Translations under genes and position numbers: made by a program
Notes under the pieces: model-generated
Seen by the model: only the letters and a program-made list of their open reading frames with translations
What the model was told of the DNA's origin: nothing
Databases searched by the model: none
Shown here: positions 47,513 to 59,875 of the stretch, one piece after another
Numbering within the stretch: the stretch's first letter is position 1
Layout: each line of letters opens with the position of its first letter
Origin: Colwellia ponticola
GTDB taxonomy: Bacteria; Pseudomonadota; Gammaproteobacteria; Enterobacterales; Alteromonadaceae
DNA length: 64,000 nt
Direction of reading: 5' to 3'
Assembly (NCBI RefSeq): GCF_005885605.1
Contig: NZ_SZVP01000006.1
Span: 102,158-166,157 of the forward strand

Positions 47513-47862
47513 TGGTGATGTCCAATGTTAATAAACAAAAAGATAAGGTATGGGTTAGTCTTTACTATTCAAGCGCGCTAAGAGGATAGTTGAAAAATAG
47601 ACAAAGTAAGCAATCGAATAAAGATCTTGTAATAAAAGGTCTGGTTAATATATAATCTGCTGCCGCTTATTTTTAGCGTGCACGAAATATGCTCAATGAT
47701 GTCTTAATAATAGGCTTAATTATGTTATGTAAATAACTATTATTAAAGAAATTTTTAAAGCAATTTTGTAAACAGGGAAGCGATAACTTGACTATCGGTT
47801 GATGTATATCAACTTCGGTTACGTACATTGCGCTAATTACCCAAACAACAAGGTATTTTAAA
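47513..47862. other. Intergenic region upstream of rplK
   Basis: About 350 AT-rich bases between the channel gene (minus) and rplK (plus). It should contain promoters for both. I see a small palindrome TTGATGTATATCAA (about 47799-47812) and several weak hexamer pairs, but no promoter I can defend. No gene. Confidence 0.5.
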
Positions 47863-48291
47863 ATGGCTAAGAAAGTCCAAGCTCTAATCAAGCTACAAGT
47901 AGCTGCTGGTGCAGCTAACCCGTCACCACCAGTTGGTCCTGCATTAGGTCAACACGGTGTTAACATCATGGAATTCTGTAAAGCGTTTAACGCAAAAACA
48001 GATTCTTTAGAAAAAGGCGCTCCGGTTCCAGTAGTAATTACTGTATATAGTGACCGTTCGTTTACTTTCGAAACAAAAACTCCACCTGCCGCATACTTAT
48101 TGCTTAAAGCAGCTGGCGTAAAAAGTGGCTCTGGCCGTCCTAACACAGACAAAGTGGGTACTGTTACTACAGCTCAACTTGAAGAAATCGTTAAGACAAA
48201 AGATGCTGATTTAACTGCTGGTTCACTTGAAGCTGCATTGCGTACCATTGCGGGTTCTGCTCGTTCAATGGGCTTAGTGGTAGAGGATTAA
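47863..48291 (+). CDS. rplK: 50S ribosomal protein L11
   Basis: L11 binds 23S rRNA at the GTPase-associated centre and is needed for the RelA stringent response. 142 residues, with the N-terminal [20 protein letters not shown] (here beginning with N-P) and the RNA-binding C-terminal half ending [12 protein letters not shown]. Length as in E. coli. The initiation region AGGTATTTTAAAATGGCTAA is identical over 20 bases to that of tufA. The rplA ATG follows two bases after its stop. Confidence 0.98.
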   Translation: MAKKVQALIKLQVAAGAANPSPPVGPALGQHGVNIMEFCKAFNAKTDSLEKGAPVPVVITVYSDRSFTFETKTPPAAYLLLKAAGVKSGSGRPNTDKVGTVTTAQLEEIVKTKDADLTAGSLEAALRTIAGSARSMGLVVED

Positions 48292-48293
48292 TC

Positions 48294-48992
48294 ATGGCTA
48301 AATTATCAAAACGCGCTCGTCTTATCCGTGAAAAAGTAGACGCAACAAAAGAATATGATATCAATGAAGCAGTTTCTTTATTAAAAGAATTCGCTACAGC
48401 TAACTTCCGTGAAAGCGTAGATGTTGCTGTAAATCTTGGTATTGACGCTCGTAAATCAGATCAAAACGTTCGTGGTGCGACAGTATTACCAAATGGTACT
48501 GGCCGTGATGTACGTGTTGCTGTATTTACTCAAGGCGAAAACGCAGAGAAAGCTAAAGCCGCTGGTGCTGACATTGTTGGTATGGACGATTTAGCTGCGC
48601 AAGTAAAAGCTGGCGAAATGAACTTCGACGTTGTTATTGCTTCTCCAGATGCAATGCGTGTTGTTGGTCAACTAGGTCAAATCTTAGGCCCACGTGGTTT
48701 AATGCCTAACCCTAAAGTTGGTACAGTAACTCCTGACGTAGCTAGCGCTGTTAAAAACGCTAAGTCTGGTCAGATCCGTTACCGCAATGACAAAAACGGC
48801 ATCATTCATACCACTATCGGTAAGGCTGATTTCGAAGTTGCACAATTGCAAGAAAACTTAGAAGCATTGCTTGACGCGCTTAAAAAAGCAAAACCTGCAA
48901 ATGCTAAAGGTCAATACTTGAAGAAAGTTTCTCTTTCTACAACTATGGGTGCCGGCGTAGTCGTCAACCAAGCGACTCTTTCTCAAGCATAA
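48294..48992 (+). CDS. rplA: 50S ribosomal protein L1
   Basis: L1 forms the stalk at the ribosomal E site and, as free protein, represses its own operon in other bacteria. 232 residues, with the blocks [38 protein letters not shown] and [19 protein letters not shown]. It ends 389 bases before rplJ; an internal leader and probable promoter for rplJL-rpoBC lies between. Confidence 0.98.
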   Translation: MAKLSKRARLIREKVDATKEYDINEAVSLLKEFATANFRESVDVAVNLGIDARKSDQNVRGATVLPNGTGRDVRVAVFTQGENAEKAKAAGADIVGMDDLAAQVKAGEMNFDVVIASPDAMRVVGQLGQILGPRGLMPNPKVGTVTPDVASAVKNAKSGQIRYRNDKNGIIHTTIGKADFEVAQLQENLEALLDALKKAKPANAKGQYLKKVSLSTTMGAGVVVNQATLSQA

Positions 48993-49053
48993 TATTTACC
49001 GGTAAATTATTACCGTAAATTGCTGAGTAAATTTTCGTGTATTGAATCTTTAC

Positions 49054-49086
49054 AAGGGTGAAATTATAACCTATAATTTCGCCCTT
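49054..49086 (+). terminator. Hairpin after rplA
   Basis: A 15-bp stem (one G-T) from AAGGGTGAAATTATA to its complement with a three-base loop, then AAATTTT. It may end or attenuate the rplKA transcript before the L10 leader. Confidence 0.7.
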
Positions 49087-49199
49087 AAATTTTGGTAGGA
49101 GTTGTGAGTACTTTTGCTTTCCCTTTTTTATTGATTATTTCAGTCTTATAGATTGATATTTAGTCGATAAAGAAGGAATAAAGTTATTGAAAGACACAC

Positions 49200-49268
49200 A
49201 ACCCCCGTCCAAGACCGTAGGTGTAGCAGTAATGTTACTTAATTTCCTACGTAGATGGTGATTACCCA
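49200..49268 (+). ncRNA. L10 leader: binding site for the L10(L7/L12)4 complex
   Basis: The sequence CCCCGTCCAAGACCGTAGG, a hairpin, then CCTACGTAGATGGTGATTA matches the conserved kink-turn leader (Rfam ribosomal L10 leader) that precedes rplJ in E. coli. CCGTC pairs with GATGG and CGTAGG with CCTACG. Free L10-L7/L12 binds here and shuts off translation of rplJL. Confidence 0.9.
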
Positions 49269-49303
49269 GATATTTCCTTACATTCTGGTCCTCGCCGTTA
49301 TGG

Positions 49304-49331
49304 CCTAGTTAATAATTACTTATTAACTAGG
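49304..49331 (+). promoter_or_regulatory. Second hairpin in the rplJ leader
   Basis: Perfect 12-bp stem CCTAGTTAATAA / TTATTAACTAGG with a four-base loop, between the L10-binding element and the rplJ ribosome site. Probably part of the switch that controls access to the start. Confidence 0.75.
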
Positions 49332-49341
49332 GATTGTAAAT

Positions 49342-49360
49342 ACCGGTAATTTTTACCGGT
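49342..49360 (+). promoter_or_regulatory. Third hairpin, adjacent to the rplJ ribosome site
   Basis: Perfect 8-bp stem ACCGGTAA / TTACCGGT with a TTT loop. The CAGGAG ribosome site of rplJ starts about seven bases later, so stacking or melting of this stem could affect initiation. Confidence 0.7.
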
Positions 49361-49381
49361 TTGAACCAGGAGTTAAAGCCA

Positions 49382-49876
49382 ATGGCTATCAATCTTGATG
49401 ACAAAAAAGCAATTGTTGCTGAAGTTCAAGAAGCTGCTAATGGCGCTCACTCAGTTGTAATCGCGGATGCCCGTGGTGTAAAAGTTGAAGCAATTACTGT
49501 ATTGCGTAAGCAAGCCCGTGAAAGTGGCGTATGGATGAAAGTTGTCCGTAACACACTAGCACGTCGTGCAGTAGAAGGTACACAATTTGAATGCGTCGCT
49601 GACGTATTTAAAGGTCCTTCATTAATTGCCTTTTCAAGTGAACACCCAGGTGCTGCTGCACGTTTATTCACAGCTTTCGCTAAAACTAACGAAAACTTTG
49701 AATTAAAAGCAGCTGCATTTGAAGGTAACGCAGTAGACGTAAATATGTTAGCAACGCTACCTACTTACGACGAAGCGATTTCACGTTTAATGAGCGTTAT
49801 GAAAGAAGCATCTGCAGGCAAACTAGCCCGTACGATTGCTGCAATTCGCGATCAGAAAGAACAAGAAGCTGCATAG
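49382..49876 (+). CDS. rplJ: 50S ribosomal protein L10
   Basis: L10 anchors the L7/L12 stalk. From the ATG at 49382, with AGGAG upstream, it has 164 residues: the N-terminal rRNA-binding part ([34 protein letters not shown]) and the C-terminal helix that binds L7/L12 dimers ([20 protein letters not shown]). Its product complex represses translation through the leader described upstream. Confidence 0.98.
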   Translation: MAINLDDKKAIVAEVQEAANGAHSVVIADARGVKVEAITVLRKQARESGVWMKVVRNTLARRAVEGTQFECVADVFKGPSLIAFSSEHPGAAARLFTAFAKTNENFELKAAAFEGNAVDVNMLATLPTYDEAISRLMSVMKEASAGKLARTIAAIRDQKEQEAA

Positions 49877-49997
49877 GTTATTTAAGCTTATTGCTTAGTA
49901 CCCAGCTTTTTGTATTTGTAGTTATTTCAAACAGTGCTTTATTACTTAATAAGAAAGTAAATAAGGCCTGTTTATTAAAAAATTAGGAAATTATAGT

Positions 49998-50360
49998 ATG
50001 TCTATCTCTAAAGACGATATCTTAAACGCAGTTGCTGAAATGTCAGTAATGGACGTTGTTGCTTTAATCGAAGCAATGGAAGAAAAATTTGGTGTTTCTG
50101 CTTCTGCTGCTGTTGCTGTTGCTGGTCCTGCTGAATCTGCTGAAGAACAAACTGAATTTGACGTTATTATGACTGGCTTCGGTGAGAAGAAAGTTGCAGT
50201 AATCAAAGCAGTTCGTGGCGCTACAGGTTTAGGCCTTAAAGAAGCAAAAGACTTAGTTGAATCTGCTCCTAAAGCGATCAAAGAAGGCGTAGATAAAGCT
50301 GAAGCAGAAGAGCTTAAGAAACTTCTTGAAGAAGCTGGTGCTTCTGTTGAGATCAAATAA
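49998..50360 (+). CDS. rplL: 50S ribosomal protein L7/L12
   Basis: The flexible stalk protein that recruits translation GTPases. 120 residues: N-terminal dimerisation domain, an Ala/Val-rich hinge ([18 protein letters not shown]) and the C-terminal domain [19 protein letters not shown] to GASVEIK. The 121-base gap after rplJ is longer than in most relatives. Confidence 0.98.
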   Translation: MSISKDDILNAVAEMSVMDVVALIEAMEEKFGVSASAAVAVAGPAESAEEQTEFDVIMTGFGEKKVAVIKAVRGATGLGLKEAKDLVESAPKAIKEGVDKAEAEELKKLLEEAGASVEIK

Positions 50361-50396
50361 TCTGTTTTTAAACAGATTATTTGCCTGAAAAGGCAT

Positions 50397-50427
50397 GGCT
50401 GGTGATTTAAACGTCACCGGCCTTTTT
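50397..50427 (+). terminator. Attenuator between rplL and rpoB
   Basis: 9-bp stem GGCTGGTGA / TCACCGGCC (one G-T) with TTTTT after it. Another short hairpin, AATCTG...CAGATT, sits just before at about 50358-50379. In E. coli partial termination here lowers RNA polymerase expression relative to ribosomal protein; the position is the same. Confidence 0.85.
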
Positions 50428-50624
50428 GCGCTTTTGCTGTTAGAGATTAAGTTTATTTTAGTCGACAGCAGTACGTTATTTATAACAAAAAAGCGTTTAG
50501 GTGATTTTCTACTTATTAGTCAATCATCTAGTAGTATTTAGACGTAAATACTACAGCATAACCTGTCTAACTGAGCTTTGCTCAGTAGGCAGATTTGGCC
50601 ATAACCAGCAAGCTGAGGAACCCC

Positions 50625-53600
50625 ATGGCTTACTCATACTTTGAGAAAAAGCGAATTAGAAAGGACTTTGGTAAAAGTGCACAAGTAATGGAATATCCAT
50701 TCTTGTTGTCCATTCAACTCGATTCTTTCCGCAAGTTTATTGATATTGACGCAACAGGTGAAACCGGTCTAGAGGCTGCTTTTCGTTCTATTTTCCCAAT
50801 CAAAGCTTATTCAGGTAGCTCAGAATTACAATATGTAAGCTATCGTTTAGGTGAACCATTATTTGACGTAAAAGAATGTCAAATACGTGGTGTGACTTAT
50901 TCTGCACCGTTACGCGTAAAATTACGCTTAGTGGTATACGATAAAGAAGCCGCAGCAGGTACTGTTAAAGATATCAAAGAGCAAGAAGTGTACATGGGCG
51001 AAATCCCGTTGATGACAGATAACGGCACTTTTGTAATCAATGGTACTGAGCGTGTTATCGTTTCACAATTACACCGCTCTCCAGGTGTATTCTTTGATCA
51101 CGACAAAGGTAAAACTCACTCATCGGGTAAAGTTTTATATAACGCACGTGTAATTCCTTACCGTGGTTCATGGTTAGATTTTGAATTCGATCCTAAAGAT
51201 AACTTATTTGTACGTATTGATAGACGCCGTAAATTACCTGCGTCAATCATTTTACGCGCATTAGAATATTCTACTGAAGAAATTCTAGCGATGTTCTATG
51301 ACACAACTAATTACACCATTAAAGGTGATAAGTTGATCATGGATCTTATCCCTGAACGTCTTCGTGGTGAAACAGCTATTTTTGATATTTGTATCAAAAA
51401 AGGTGAAGTATTAGTTGAGTCTGGTCGCCGCATTACTGCACGCCATATTCGCTCTTTATCAAAAGCCAATGTTGATAAACTAGAAGTACCTGCCGATTAT
51501 ATCGTTGGTCGTGTTTTATCAAAAGCTTACATCGACAAATCTACGGGTGAAGTGATTGCTGAAGCAAATACTGAAATCACCTTAGAATTATTAGCCGAGC
51601 TTAGCCAAGCGGGCCATAAAGTATTATCTACTTTATACATGAACGAATTTGATGTTGGTTCATACATGTCAGACACACTTCGTGTTGATAGCTCAACTAA
51701 CAAATTAGAAGCGTTAGTTGAAGTATACCGAATGATGCGTCCTGGTGAGCCACCAACGAAAGATGCTGCTGAAACATTATTCAACAACTTATTTTTCGCA
51801 TCAGAGCGTTATGACTTATCAACAGTAGGTCGTATGAAGTTCAACCGTCGTGTTGGTAACGCAGATGATATCGGTTCTGGTATTTTGTCTAAAGAAGACA
51901 TTATTGCGGTAATGAAAACCTTAATCGGTATTCGTGACGGTAAAGGCGAAGTTGATGATATCGATCACTTAGGTAACCGTCGTATTCGCTCTGTAGGCGA
52001 AATGGCTGAAAATCAATTCCGTGTTGGTCTAGTACGCGTTGAACGTGCGGTACGTGAACGTTTAAGTCTTGGTGACTTAGATGCGATCATGCCACAAGAT
52101 TTAATTAACGCTAAACCAATATCTGCGGCTGTGAAAGAGTTCTTTGGCTCATCACAATTGTCTCAGTTTATGGATCAAAACAACCCGTTATCAGAAGTAA
52201 CGCATAAGCGTCGTATTTCAGCATTAGGCCCAGGTGGTTTAACGCGTGAACGTGCTGGTTTTGAAGTACGAGATGTACATCCAACGCATTACGGTCGTGT
52301 TTGTCCAATCGAAACGCCAGAGGGTCCAAACATTGGTTTGATCAACTCGCTTTCTTGTTATGCACGCACTAACGACTTTGGTTTCTTAGAAACACCATAT
52401 CGTAAAGTGGTTGACGGTCTCGTGACTGATCAAATTGATTACTTATCAGCGATTGAAGAGGGTAACTTTGTTATCGCTCAGGCCAATGCTGAACGTGATA
52501 GCGATGACAGATTAGTACAAGAATTAGTTAACTGTCGCCATAAAAATGAATTTACTTTAAAAGCGTCTGCTGAAATTCAGTATATGGATGTTTCTCCACA
52601 ACAAATTATTTCTGTTGCGGCGTCACTTATTCCATTCCTTGAGCACGATGATGCGAACAGAGCCTTGATGGGCTCGAACATGCAACGTCAAGCAGTACCT
52701 ACTTTACGTGTCGACAAACCACTTGTTGGTACCGGTATGGAAAAAGTAGTTGCGGTTGACTCCGGTGTTACTGCCGTTGCCAAACGTGGCGGCGTAGTAA
52801 GCTATGTTGATGCATCACGCATTGTAGTAAAAGTTAACGAAAATGAAATGCATGCTGGTGAAGCCGGTATTGATATTTATAACTTAACTAAATACACGCG
52901 TTCAAACCAAAACACTTGTATCAACCAACGTCCAGTGTGTCGTATGGGTGAGCCAGTAGTTCGTGGTGATGTATTAGCCGATGGTCCTTCAACCGATATG
53001 GGTGAATTGGCGTTAGGTCAAAACATGCGTATCGCGTTTATGCCGTGGAATGGTTACAACTTTGAAGATTCAATGTTGTTATCTGAGCGTGTTGCAATTG
53101 AAGATAGATTTACTACTATTCATATTCAAGAGTTAACGTGTATTGCACGTGATACTAAATTGGGTAGTGAAGAAATTACTGCAGATATTCCAAACGTAGG
53201 TGAGTCAGCGTTATCTAAATTAGATGAAGCCGGTGTTGTTTATATTGGTGCTGAAGTAAATGGTGGTGATATCTTAGTAGGTAAAGTAACCCCTAAAGGT
53301 GAAACACAACTTACACCAGAAGAAAAACTACTGCGTGCTATTTTCGGTGAAAAAGCGGCTGACGTTAAAGACAGCTCTTTACGTGTACCTAACTCTGTTA
53401 AAGGTACGATCATTGATGTTCAAATATTCACTCGTGACGGCGTTGAAAAAGATGCTCGCGCAGTAGAAATTGAACAAATGCAACTTAAAGAAGTTAAGAA
53501 AGATCTTGGCGATGAATTAAGCATTTTAGAAGATGGTATTTACGCACGTACTAAGAAGTTATTGTTATCTACTGGTCTGAATGAGTCTGACTTAATGTCT

Positions 53601-54653
53601 ATGTCTCGTGACAAGTGGTTAACGCAAAACTTATCTGATGAAAGTCAACAAGCTGAACTTGAACAAATTGCTGAGCAATTTGACAATATTAAGCAAGACT
53701 TTGATAAGAAGTTTGAAGTTAAGCGTCGTAAGATTACCCAAGGTGATGACTTACAACCTGGCGTATTAAAAATTGTTAAGGTTTACTTAGCTGTTAAACG
53801 TCATATCCAGCCTGGTGATAAAATGGCTGGTCGTCATGGTAACAAAGGTGTTATTTCAAACGTAGTACCGATTGAAGATATGCCATACGATGAACACGGT
53901 GTACCTGTTGATGTGATCTTGAACCCGTTAGGTGTTCCATCACGTATGAACATTGGTCAGATCTTAGAAACTCACTTAGGCATGGCTTGTCGTGGTGTTG
54001 GTGAAAAGATTAACCGTATGCTAGAAGCACAAAAAGAAATTCATAAACTACGTAACTTCATTCAAGAAGTTTATAACGTAGGTGAATCTCGTCAAGTAGT
54101 TGATGTTGCTAGTTTCTCTGACGATGAAGTGCTGCGTTTAGCAGATAACTTACGTGCAGGTTTACCGATTGCAACACCAGCATTTGATGGTGCAGCGGAA
54201 AAAGAAATTAAAGAGTTATTCAAGCTTGCTGATATGCCAGAAAGTGGACAATTCGTATTAACTGATGGCCGTACTGGTCGTAAGTTTGAGCGTCCTGTTA
54301 CCGTTGGTTATATGTACATGTTAAAACTAAACCATTTAGTTGATGACAAAATGCATGCTCGTTCAACTGGTTCTTACTCACTAGTAACTCAGCAACCACT
54401 TGGTGGTAAAGCTCAGTTCGGTGGTCAGCGTTTCGGTGAGATGGAAGTATGGGCACTTGAAGCATACGGTGCTGCTTATACCTTGCAAGAAATGCTTACA
54501 GTTAAGTCTGATGATGTAAACGGTCGTACTAAGATGTATAAAAACTTAGTTGATGGTGATCATCGTATGGAGCCAGGAATTCCTGAGTCATTCAACGTAT
54601 TGTTGAAAGAAATCCGCTCGTTAGGTATTAACATCGAGTTGGACAAAGACTAG
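50625..54653 (+). CDS. rpoB: DNA-directed RNA polymerase subunit beta
   Basis: The beta subunit of RNA polymerase. The ATG at 50625 (GAGGAA upstream) gives 1342 residues, the same as E. coli, beginning [16 protein letters not shown]. Diagnostic blocks are the rifampicin region [20 protein letters not shown] / [54 protein letters not shown] and the C-terminal [20 protein letters not shown]. The rifampicin region shows the usual sensitive residues. Co-transcribed with rpoC. Confidence 0.99.
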   Translation: MAYSYFEKKRIRKDFGKSAQVMEYPFLLSIQLDSFRKFIDIDATGETGLEAAFRSIFPIKAYSGSSELQYVSYRLGEPLFDVKECQIRGVTYSAPLRVKLRLVVYDKEAAAGTVKDIKEQEVYMGEIPLMTDNGTFVINGTERVIVSQLHRSPGVFFDHDKGKTHSSGKVLYNARVIPYRGSWLDFEFDPKDNLFVRIDRRRKLPASIILRALEYSTEEILAMFYDTTNYTIKGDKLIMDLIPERLRGETAIFDICIKKGEVLVESGRRITARHIRSLSKANVDKLEVPADYIVGRVLSKAYIDKSTGEVIAEANTEITLELLAELSQAGHKVLSTLYMNEFDVGSYMSDTLRVDSSTNKLEALVEVYRMMRPGEPPTKDAAETLFNNLFFASERYDLSTVGRMKFNRRVGNADDIGSGILSKEDIIAVMKTLIGIRDGKGEVDDIDHLGNRRIRSVGEMAENQFRVGLVRVERAVRERLSLGDLDAIMPQDLINAKPISAAVKEFFGSSQLSQFMDQNNPLSEVTHKRRISALGPGGLTRERAGFEVRDVHPTHYGRVCPIETPEGPNIGLINSLSCYARTNDFGFLETPYRKVVDGLVTDQIDYLSAIEEGNFVIAQANAERDSDDRLVQELVNCRHKNEFTLKASAEIQYMDVSPQQIISVAASLIPFLEHDDANRALMGSNMQRQAVPTLRVDKPLVGTGMEKVVAVDSGVTAVAKRGGVVSYVDASRIVVKVNENEMHAGEAGIDIYNLTKYTRSNQNTCINQRPVCRMGEPVVRGDVLADGPSTDMGELALGQNMRIAFMPWNGYNFEDSMLLSERVAIEDRFTTIHIQELTCIARDTKLGSEEITADIPNVGESALSKLDEAGVVYIGAEVNGGDILVGKVTPKGETQLTPEEKLLRAIFGEKAADVKDSSLRVPNSVKGTIIDVQIFTRDGVEKDARAVEIEQMQLKEVKKDLGDELSILEDGIYARTKKLLLSTGLNESDLMSMSRDKWLTQNLSDESQQAELEQIAEQFDNIKQDFDKKFEVKRRKITQGDDLQPGVLKIVKVYLAVKRHIQPGDKMAGRHGNKGVISNVVPIEDMPYDEHGVPVDVILNPLGVPSRMNIGQILETHLGMACRGVGEKINRMLEAQKEIHKLRNFIQEVYNVGESRQVVDVASFSDDEVLRLADNLRAGLPIATPAFDGAAEKEIKELFKLADMPESGQFVLTDGRTGRKFERPVTVGYMYMLKLNHLVDDKMHARSTGSYSLVTQQPLGGKAQFGGQRFGEMEVWALEAYGAAYTLQEMLTVKSDDVNGRTKMYKNLVDGDHRMEPGIPESFNVLLKEIRSLGINIELDKD

Positions 54654-54675
54654 GTTTTAGCCACAAGTCAGCTGA

Positions 54676-54730
54676 GCCTATCCTGATGGATAGGCCGGTA
54701 AGCGGAGAAGGCAAATAATTTTGCCTTCTT
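54676..54730 (+). repeat. Two hairpins in the rpoB-rpoC spacer
   Basis: First stem GCCTATCC / GGATAGGC with loop TGAT (54676-54695). Second stem GAGAAGGCAAA / TTTGCCTTCTT with loop TAAT (54705-54730). They occupy most of the 107-base spacer and stop about 20 bases before the rpoC ribosome site. Confidence 0.8.
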
Positions 54731-54760
54731 CTCAAAGTTTAACTCCGACAGGAGAAGTGT

Positions 54761-57700
54761 GTGAAAGATTTACTTAAGTTTCTTAAGCAACAGAATCAAA
54801 CTGAAGATTTCGATGGTATTCGCATCGGTTTAGCATCACCAGATTTGATGCGTTCTTGGTCGTTTGGTGAAGTTAAAAAGCCAGAAACCATTAACTATCG
54901 TACGTTTAAACCAGAACGTGACGGTTTATTCTGTGCGCGTATTTTTGGTCCAGTAAAAGACTACGAATGTCTTTGTGGTAAATACAAACGCTTAAAGCAT
55001 CGCGGTGTTATCTGTGAAAAATGTGGCGTTGAAGTTACTCTGACTAAAGTTCGTCGTGACCGTATGGGGCATATCGAATTAGCAAGTCCTGTGGCGCATA
55101 TTTGGTTCTTAAAATCATTACCATCACGTATTGGTTTACTACTTGATATGACCTTGCGTGATATTGAGCGTGTGCTTTATTTTGAATCTTATGTTGTAAC
55201 TGAACCTGGTTTAACAACACTAGAAAAAAGCCAAATTCTAACCGAAGAAGAATATCTTGATGCGTTAGAAGAGCACGGTGATGAATTTGACGCCCTAATG
55301 GGTGCAGAAGCTGTTTTAGCTTTACTACAACAAATCGATCTTGACGGTGAAGTAGCGCAGATGCGTGAAGAGTTACCTGAAATCGGTAGTGAAACTAAAC
55401 GTAAAAAAATTACTAAGCGTTTAAAATTAATGGAAGCATTCGCTGCGTCTGGCAACAAGCCAGAGTGGATGATTATGAATGTTCTACCAATTTTACCGCC
55501 AGATTTACGTCCGTTAGTTCCTCTTGATGGTGGTCGTTTTGCGACTTCTGACTTGAACGATCTATACCGTCGTGTAATCAACCGTAACAACCGTTTAAAA
55601 CGTCTTCTAGACTTAGTAGCACCAGACATTATTGTACGTAACGAAAAACGTATGTTACAAGAGTCTGTTGATGCCTTATTAGATAACGGTCGTCGTGGTC
55701 GTGCAATAACGGGTTCTAACAAACGTCCTCTTAAATCTCTTGCTGATATGATCAAGGGTAAGCAAGGTCGTTTCCGTCAAAACTTACTAGGTAAGCGTGT
55801 TGATTATTCAGGTCGTTCTGTAATCACCGTTGGTCCAACATTGAAATTACATCAATGTGGTTTACCTAAGAAGATGGCATTAGAATTATTTAAGCCATTC
55901 ATTTACGGTAAATTAGAAGCACGTGGTTTAGCGACTACGATTAAAGCGGCTAAAAAATTAGTTGAACGTGAAGGCGCTGAAGTTTGGGATGTACTTGATG
56001 AAGTAATCCGTGAACATCCAGTTATGCTTAACCGTGCACCAACACTTCATAGATTGGGTATCCAAGCGTTTGAACCTGTGTTGATTGAAGGTAAAGCAAT
56101 TCACCTTCATCCATTAGTTTGTGCGGCATACAATGCCGATTTCGATGGTGACCAAATGGCGGTACACGTACCGTTGACAATTGAAGCACAAATGGAAGCA
56201 CGTACGTTGATGATGTCAACGAACAACGTGTTAGCACCAGCGAACGGTGAGCCAATCATAGTACCATCGCAAGATGTTGTATTAGGTCTTTACTACTTAA
56301 CGCGTGACCGTGTTAATGGTTTAGGCGAAGGTATGATTTTTACTGACGAAAAAGAAGTAGAAAAAGCGTACCGTATTGGCGCTGCTGAACTTCATGCTCG
56401 CATTAAAGTTCGTATTACTGAGCATGTTAAAGATGCTGACGGTGAATGGCAACCTATTACTAAATTACGTGACACGACTGTTGGTCGCGCCATTATGTGG
56501 CAAGTATGTCCTAAAGGTTTACCTTACGACCTTATTGATCGACCGCTTGGTAAAAAACCAATTTCAAAATTGATTAACCATGCTTACCGTAACTTAGGTT
56601 TAAAACAAACTGTTATCTTTGCTGACCAAATCATGTACACAGGCTTCCATTACGCGATGATCGCGGGTTGTTCTGTTGGTATCGACGATATGGTTATCCC
56701 AGATGCTAAGTACACTATCATTGAAGATTCAGAAGCGGAAGTTGCTGAAATTCAAGCACAGTTTGAACAAGGTCTAGTAACTGCTGGTGAGAAATACAAC
56801 AAAGTAATCGATATTTGGTCGTCTGCGAACGAAAAAGTATCGAAAGCGATGATGGACAACTTATCGAAAGAAACCGTTATCAACGCTAAAGGTGAGCCAG
56901 AAGAACAAGATTCTTTCAACTCTATCTTTATGATGGCTGACTCGGGTGCTCGTGGTAGTGCCGCTCAGATACGTCAGTTAGCGGGTATGCGTGGTTTGAT
57001 GGCTAAACCAGATGGTTCAATCATCGAAACGCCAATCACGGCTAACTTCCGTGAAGGTTTGAACGTATTACAATACTTCATCTCAACACATGGTGCGCGT
57101 AAAGGTCTTGCCGATACCGCACTTAAAACAGCTAACTCGGGTTACTTAACGCGTCGTTTAGTTGATGTTGCACAAGATTTAGTGGTAACAAACCATGACT
57201 GTGGTACACATGACGGTTTATTAATGACACCATTAATTGAAGGTGGTGATGTTGTTGAACCATTACGTGAACGCGTATTGGGTCGTGTGGTTTGTGATGA
57301 TGTATTGATTCCAGGTACTGATGAAGTATTACTTCCTCGTAACACCTTAATCGATGAAGCACTTTGTGATGTTATTGAAGAAAATTCAGTCGATCAAATC
57401 AAAGTACGCTCAATCATTACTTGTAAAACAGACTTTGGTATTTGTGCTAACTGTTATGGTCGTGACTTGGCGCGTGGCCACATGATCAACCAAGGTGAAG
57501 CTATTGGTGTAGTTGCTGCACAATCAATTGGTGAGCCGGGTACACAGTTAACAATGCGTACGTTCCATATCGGTGGTGCTGCATCTCGTGCTACTGCTGA
57601 GAACAACGTACAAGTTAAGAATACAGGTCACTTAAAACTACAAAACGCTAAGTTTGTTACTAACTCAGACGAAAATATCGTTATTACCTCTCGTTCATCA

Positions 57701-58981
57701 GAGTTAACGATTATTGATGAAATGGGTCGTGAGAAAGAACGCTATAAAGTACCTTACGGTTCTGTACTTTCTAAAAATGACGGTGAAGCGGTAACCTCAG
57801 GCGATATTATCGCTAACTGGGACCCACATACTCACCCTATTATCACGGAAGTAGCAGGTAACGTTCAATTCGTTGACCTTGTTGATGGCGTAACTATGGT
57901 TCGTCAAACGGATGAGTTAACTGGTTTATCAAGTATCGTTATTACTGATGCGGCACAACGTAATGCAACAGGTAAAGAAATGCGTCCAGCATTGAAACTT
58001 GTTGATGCGAAAGGCAATGAAGTAATGATCGCCGGTACTGAAATTCCAGCACTTTACTACTTACCAGGTAATGCGATTGTTAACCTTGAAGATGGCGCGG
58101 ATGTGGGTGTTGGTGATGCACTAGCTCGTATACCACAAGCCAGTTCAAAAACACGTGATATTACCGGTGGTTTACCACGTGTAGCTGATTTATTTGAAGC
58201 ACGTAAACCTAAACTTCCTGCGATACTTGCAGAAAAAACGGGTGTTGTTTCTTTCGGTAAAGAAACCAAAGGTAAAGTACGTTTATTGATTACTCAGCCA
58301 AGTGGTGAAGTCTACGAAGAGATGATCCCGAAAACGCGTCTGTTAAATATCTATGAAGGTGAGCCAGTAAACAAAGGTGAAGTTATTGCCGATGGTCCTG
58401 AATCTCCACATGATATCTTGCGTTTACGTGGTGTTGCTCCAGTAGCTAACTACATTGTTAACGAAGTACAAGAAGTTTACCGTCTACAGGGTGTTAAGAT
58501 TAACGATAAGCACATTGAAGTTATCGTACGTCAAATGATCCGTAAGTGTGAAATTCTTGATGCCGGTGATTCGACTTTCCTTAAAGGTGAGCAAGTTGAA
58601 GTAGCGCGCGTTAATATTGCTAACCGTGAATTAGAAGAGCAAGGCAAACAGCCAGCTGAATATGAAATGCAAATGATGGGTATTACTAAAGCATCACTTG
58701 CAACGGAATCATTTATTTCAGCGGCGTCTTTCCAAGAAACTACTCGTGTGCTTACAGAAGCCGCAGTAGCAGGTAAGACAGATGGTCTTCGTGGTTTGAA
58801 AGAAAACGTTATTGTTGGTCGCTTAATTCCAGCAGGTACCGGTTATTCTTACCATCAAGAACGTGCCAGAGCTAAAGCACAAGCAGATATCAATATTGAT
58901 ACTACCGTATCAGCAGATGATGCAGAAAAAGCATTAACCGATGCGTTAAATGCTGATCTACTGTCAGGTGATAACGCATAA
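54761..58981 (+). CDS. rpoC: DNA-directed RNA polymerase subunit beta'
   Basis: The catalytic subunit of RNA polymerase, 1406 residues, starting with GTG (GGAGAAG upstream). It contains the first zinc site [20 protein letters not shown], the active-site aspartates in [15 protein letters not shown], the bridge-helix/trigger-loop region ([40 protein letters not shown]), and the second zinc site [19 protein letters not shown]. Full length. The acidic C-terminus ([17 protein letters not shown]) is normal. Confidence 0.99.
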   Translation: MKDLLKFLKQQNQTEDFDGIRIGLASPDLMRSWSFGEVKKPETINYRTFKPERDGLFCARIFGPVKDYECLCGKYKRLKHRGVICEKCGVEVTLTKVRRDRMGHIELASPVAHIWFLKSLPSRIGLLLDMTLRDIERVLYFESYVVTEPGLTTLEKSQILTEEEYLDALEEHGDEFDALMGAEAVLALLQQIDLDGEVAQMREELPEIGSETKRKKITKRLKLMEAFAASGNKPEWMIMNVLPILPPDLRPLVPLDGGRFATSDLNDLYRRVINRNNRLKRLLDLVAPDIIVRNEKRMLQESVDALLDNGRRGRAITGSNKRPLKSLADMIKGKQGRFRQNLLGKRVDYSGRSVITVGPTLKLHQCGLPKKMALELFKPFIYGKLEARGLATTIKAAKKLVEREGAEVWDVLDEVIREHPVMLNRAPTLHRLGIQAFEPVLIEGKAIHLHPLVCAAYNADFDGDQMAVHVPLTIEAQMEARTLMMSTNNVLAPANGEPIIVPSQDVVLGLYYLTRDRVNGLGEGMIFTDEKEVEKAYRIGAAELHARIKVRITEHVKDADGEWQPITKLRDTTVGRAIMWQVCPKGLPYDLIDRPLGKKPISKLINHAYRNLGLKQTVIFADQIMYTGFHYAMIAGCSVGIDDMVIPDAKYTIIEDSEAEVAEIQAQFEQGLVTAGEKYNKVIDIWSSANEKVSKAMMDNLSKETVINAKGEPEEQDSFNSIFMMADSGARGSAAQIRQLAGMRGLMAKPDGSIIETPITANFREGLNVLQYFISTHGARKGLADTALKTANSGYLTRRLVDVAQDLVVTNHDCGTHDGLLMTPLIEGGDVVEPLRERVLGRVVCDDVLIPGTDEVLLPRNTLIDEALCDVIEENSVDQIKVRSIITCKTDFGICANCYGRDLARGHMINQGEAIGVVAAQSIGEPGTQLTMRTFHIGGAASRATAENNVQVKNTGHLKLQNAKFVTNSDENIVITSRSSELTIIDEMGREKERYKVPYGSVLSKNDGEAVTSGDIIANWDPHTHPIITEVAGNVQFVDLVDGVTMVRQTDELTGLSSIVITDAAQRNATGKEMRPALKLVDAKGNEVMIAGTEIPALYYLPGNAIVNLEDGADVGVGDALARIPQASSKTRDITGGLPRVADLFEARKPKLPAILAEKTGVVSFGKETKGKVRLLITQPSGEVYEEMIPKTRLLNIYEGEPVNKGEVIADGPESPHDILRLRGVAPVANYIVNEVQEVYRLQGVKINDKHIEVIVRQMIRKCEILDAGDSTFLKGEQVEVARVNIANRELEEQGKQPAEYEMQMMGITKASLATESFISAASFQETTRVLTEAAVAGKTDGLRGLKENVIVGRLIPAGTGYSYHQERARAKAQADINIDTTVSADDAEKALTDALNADLLSGDNA

Positions 58982-59031
58982 CAAGTAATTGTTAAATAGT
59001 GCAATGATTAAATTGCACTACGTTATGTTAG

Positions 59032-59065
59032 AAACCGTGCCTTGAAAAAGGTGCGGTTTTTTTTT
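59032..59065 (+). terminator. Terminator after rpoC
   Basis: 12-pair stem AAACCGTGCCTT / AAGGTGCGGTTT (two wobble pairs) with a GAAA tetraloop and nine T residues. An upstream small hairpin TAGTGCAAT / ATTGCACTA lies at about 58997-59020. Confidence 0.93.
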
Positions 59066-59100
59066 AGTCTTTTTTAGTACAAGGAGCAATGATCCTTGCG

Positions 59101-59144
59101 CTATTATTTGATCGTTTTGACCGGTATAAACGATCAAATAATAG
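59101..59144. repeat. Perfect 17-bp inverted repeat before the str promoter
   Basis: Arms CTATTATTTGATCGTTT and AAACGATCAAATAATAG separated by the ten bases TGACCGGTAT. It lies between the rpoC terminator and the -35 box of the rpsL promoter (18 bases away). No T-run follows, so it is not an ordinary terminator; operator or upstream element are options. Confidence 0.9.
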
Positions 59145-59162
59145 TGAGATCGCTATTAAACC

Positions 59163-59191
59163 TTGACAGCTCAATGATTGACCTATAGAAT
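59163..59191 (+). promoter_or_regulatory. Promoter of rpsL-rpsG-fusA-tuf
   Basis: A consensus TTGACA, a 17-base spacer and TAGAAT, followed by the GC-leaning discriminator TTCGCGACC. It would give a leader of about 185 bases before rpsL. Confidence 0.85.
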
Positions 59192-59371
59192 TTCGCGACC
59201 TCATATTCTGTACTCAGTGTGCATAGTATAAGAGCGGTAATAAAGACGGCATTAAATGCAGTATTAAATATTACCGTGGTAAAGAGGTATATTACGAGCG
59301 CAGAAGCTTTTCCCATTGATTTAAAGCTAATGCAATTATTTATCAAGGCTACTTTCCTTGGTAACAACTAA

Positions 59372-59758
<387 letters not shown>

Positions 59759-59875
59759 GTTTCCATCCTTTGCCTAGTTGCTAGGTAAAAGATAAAAACG
59801 TTAAGTAAGGCCAAATTAACAAATTTTTAAAATTTATATATTTTGGATTTATCCTGAATACTACGGAGAATTAAG

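Noticed and set aside
55189..55755. 188-codon antisense frame in rpoC
   Set aside because: Arg/Ser-rich shadow of a conserved coding region, without start signals.
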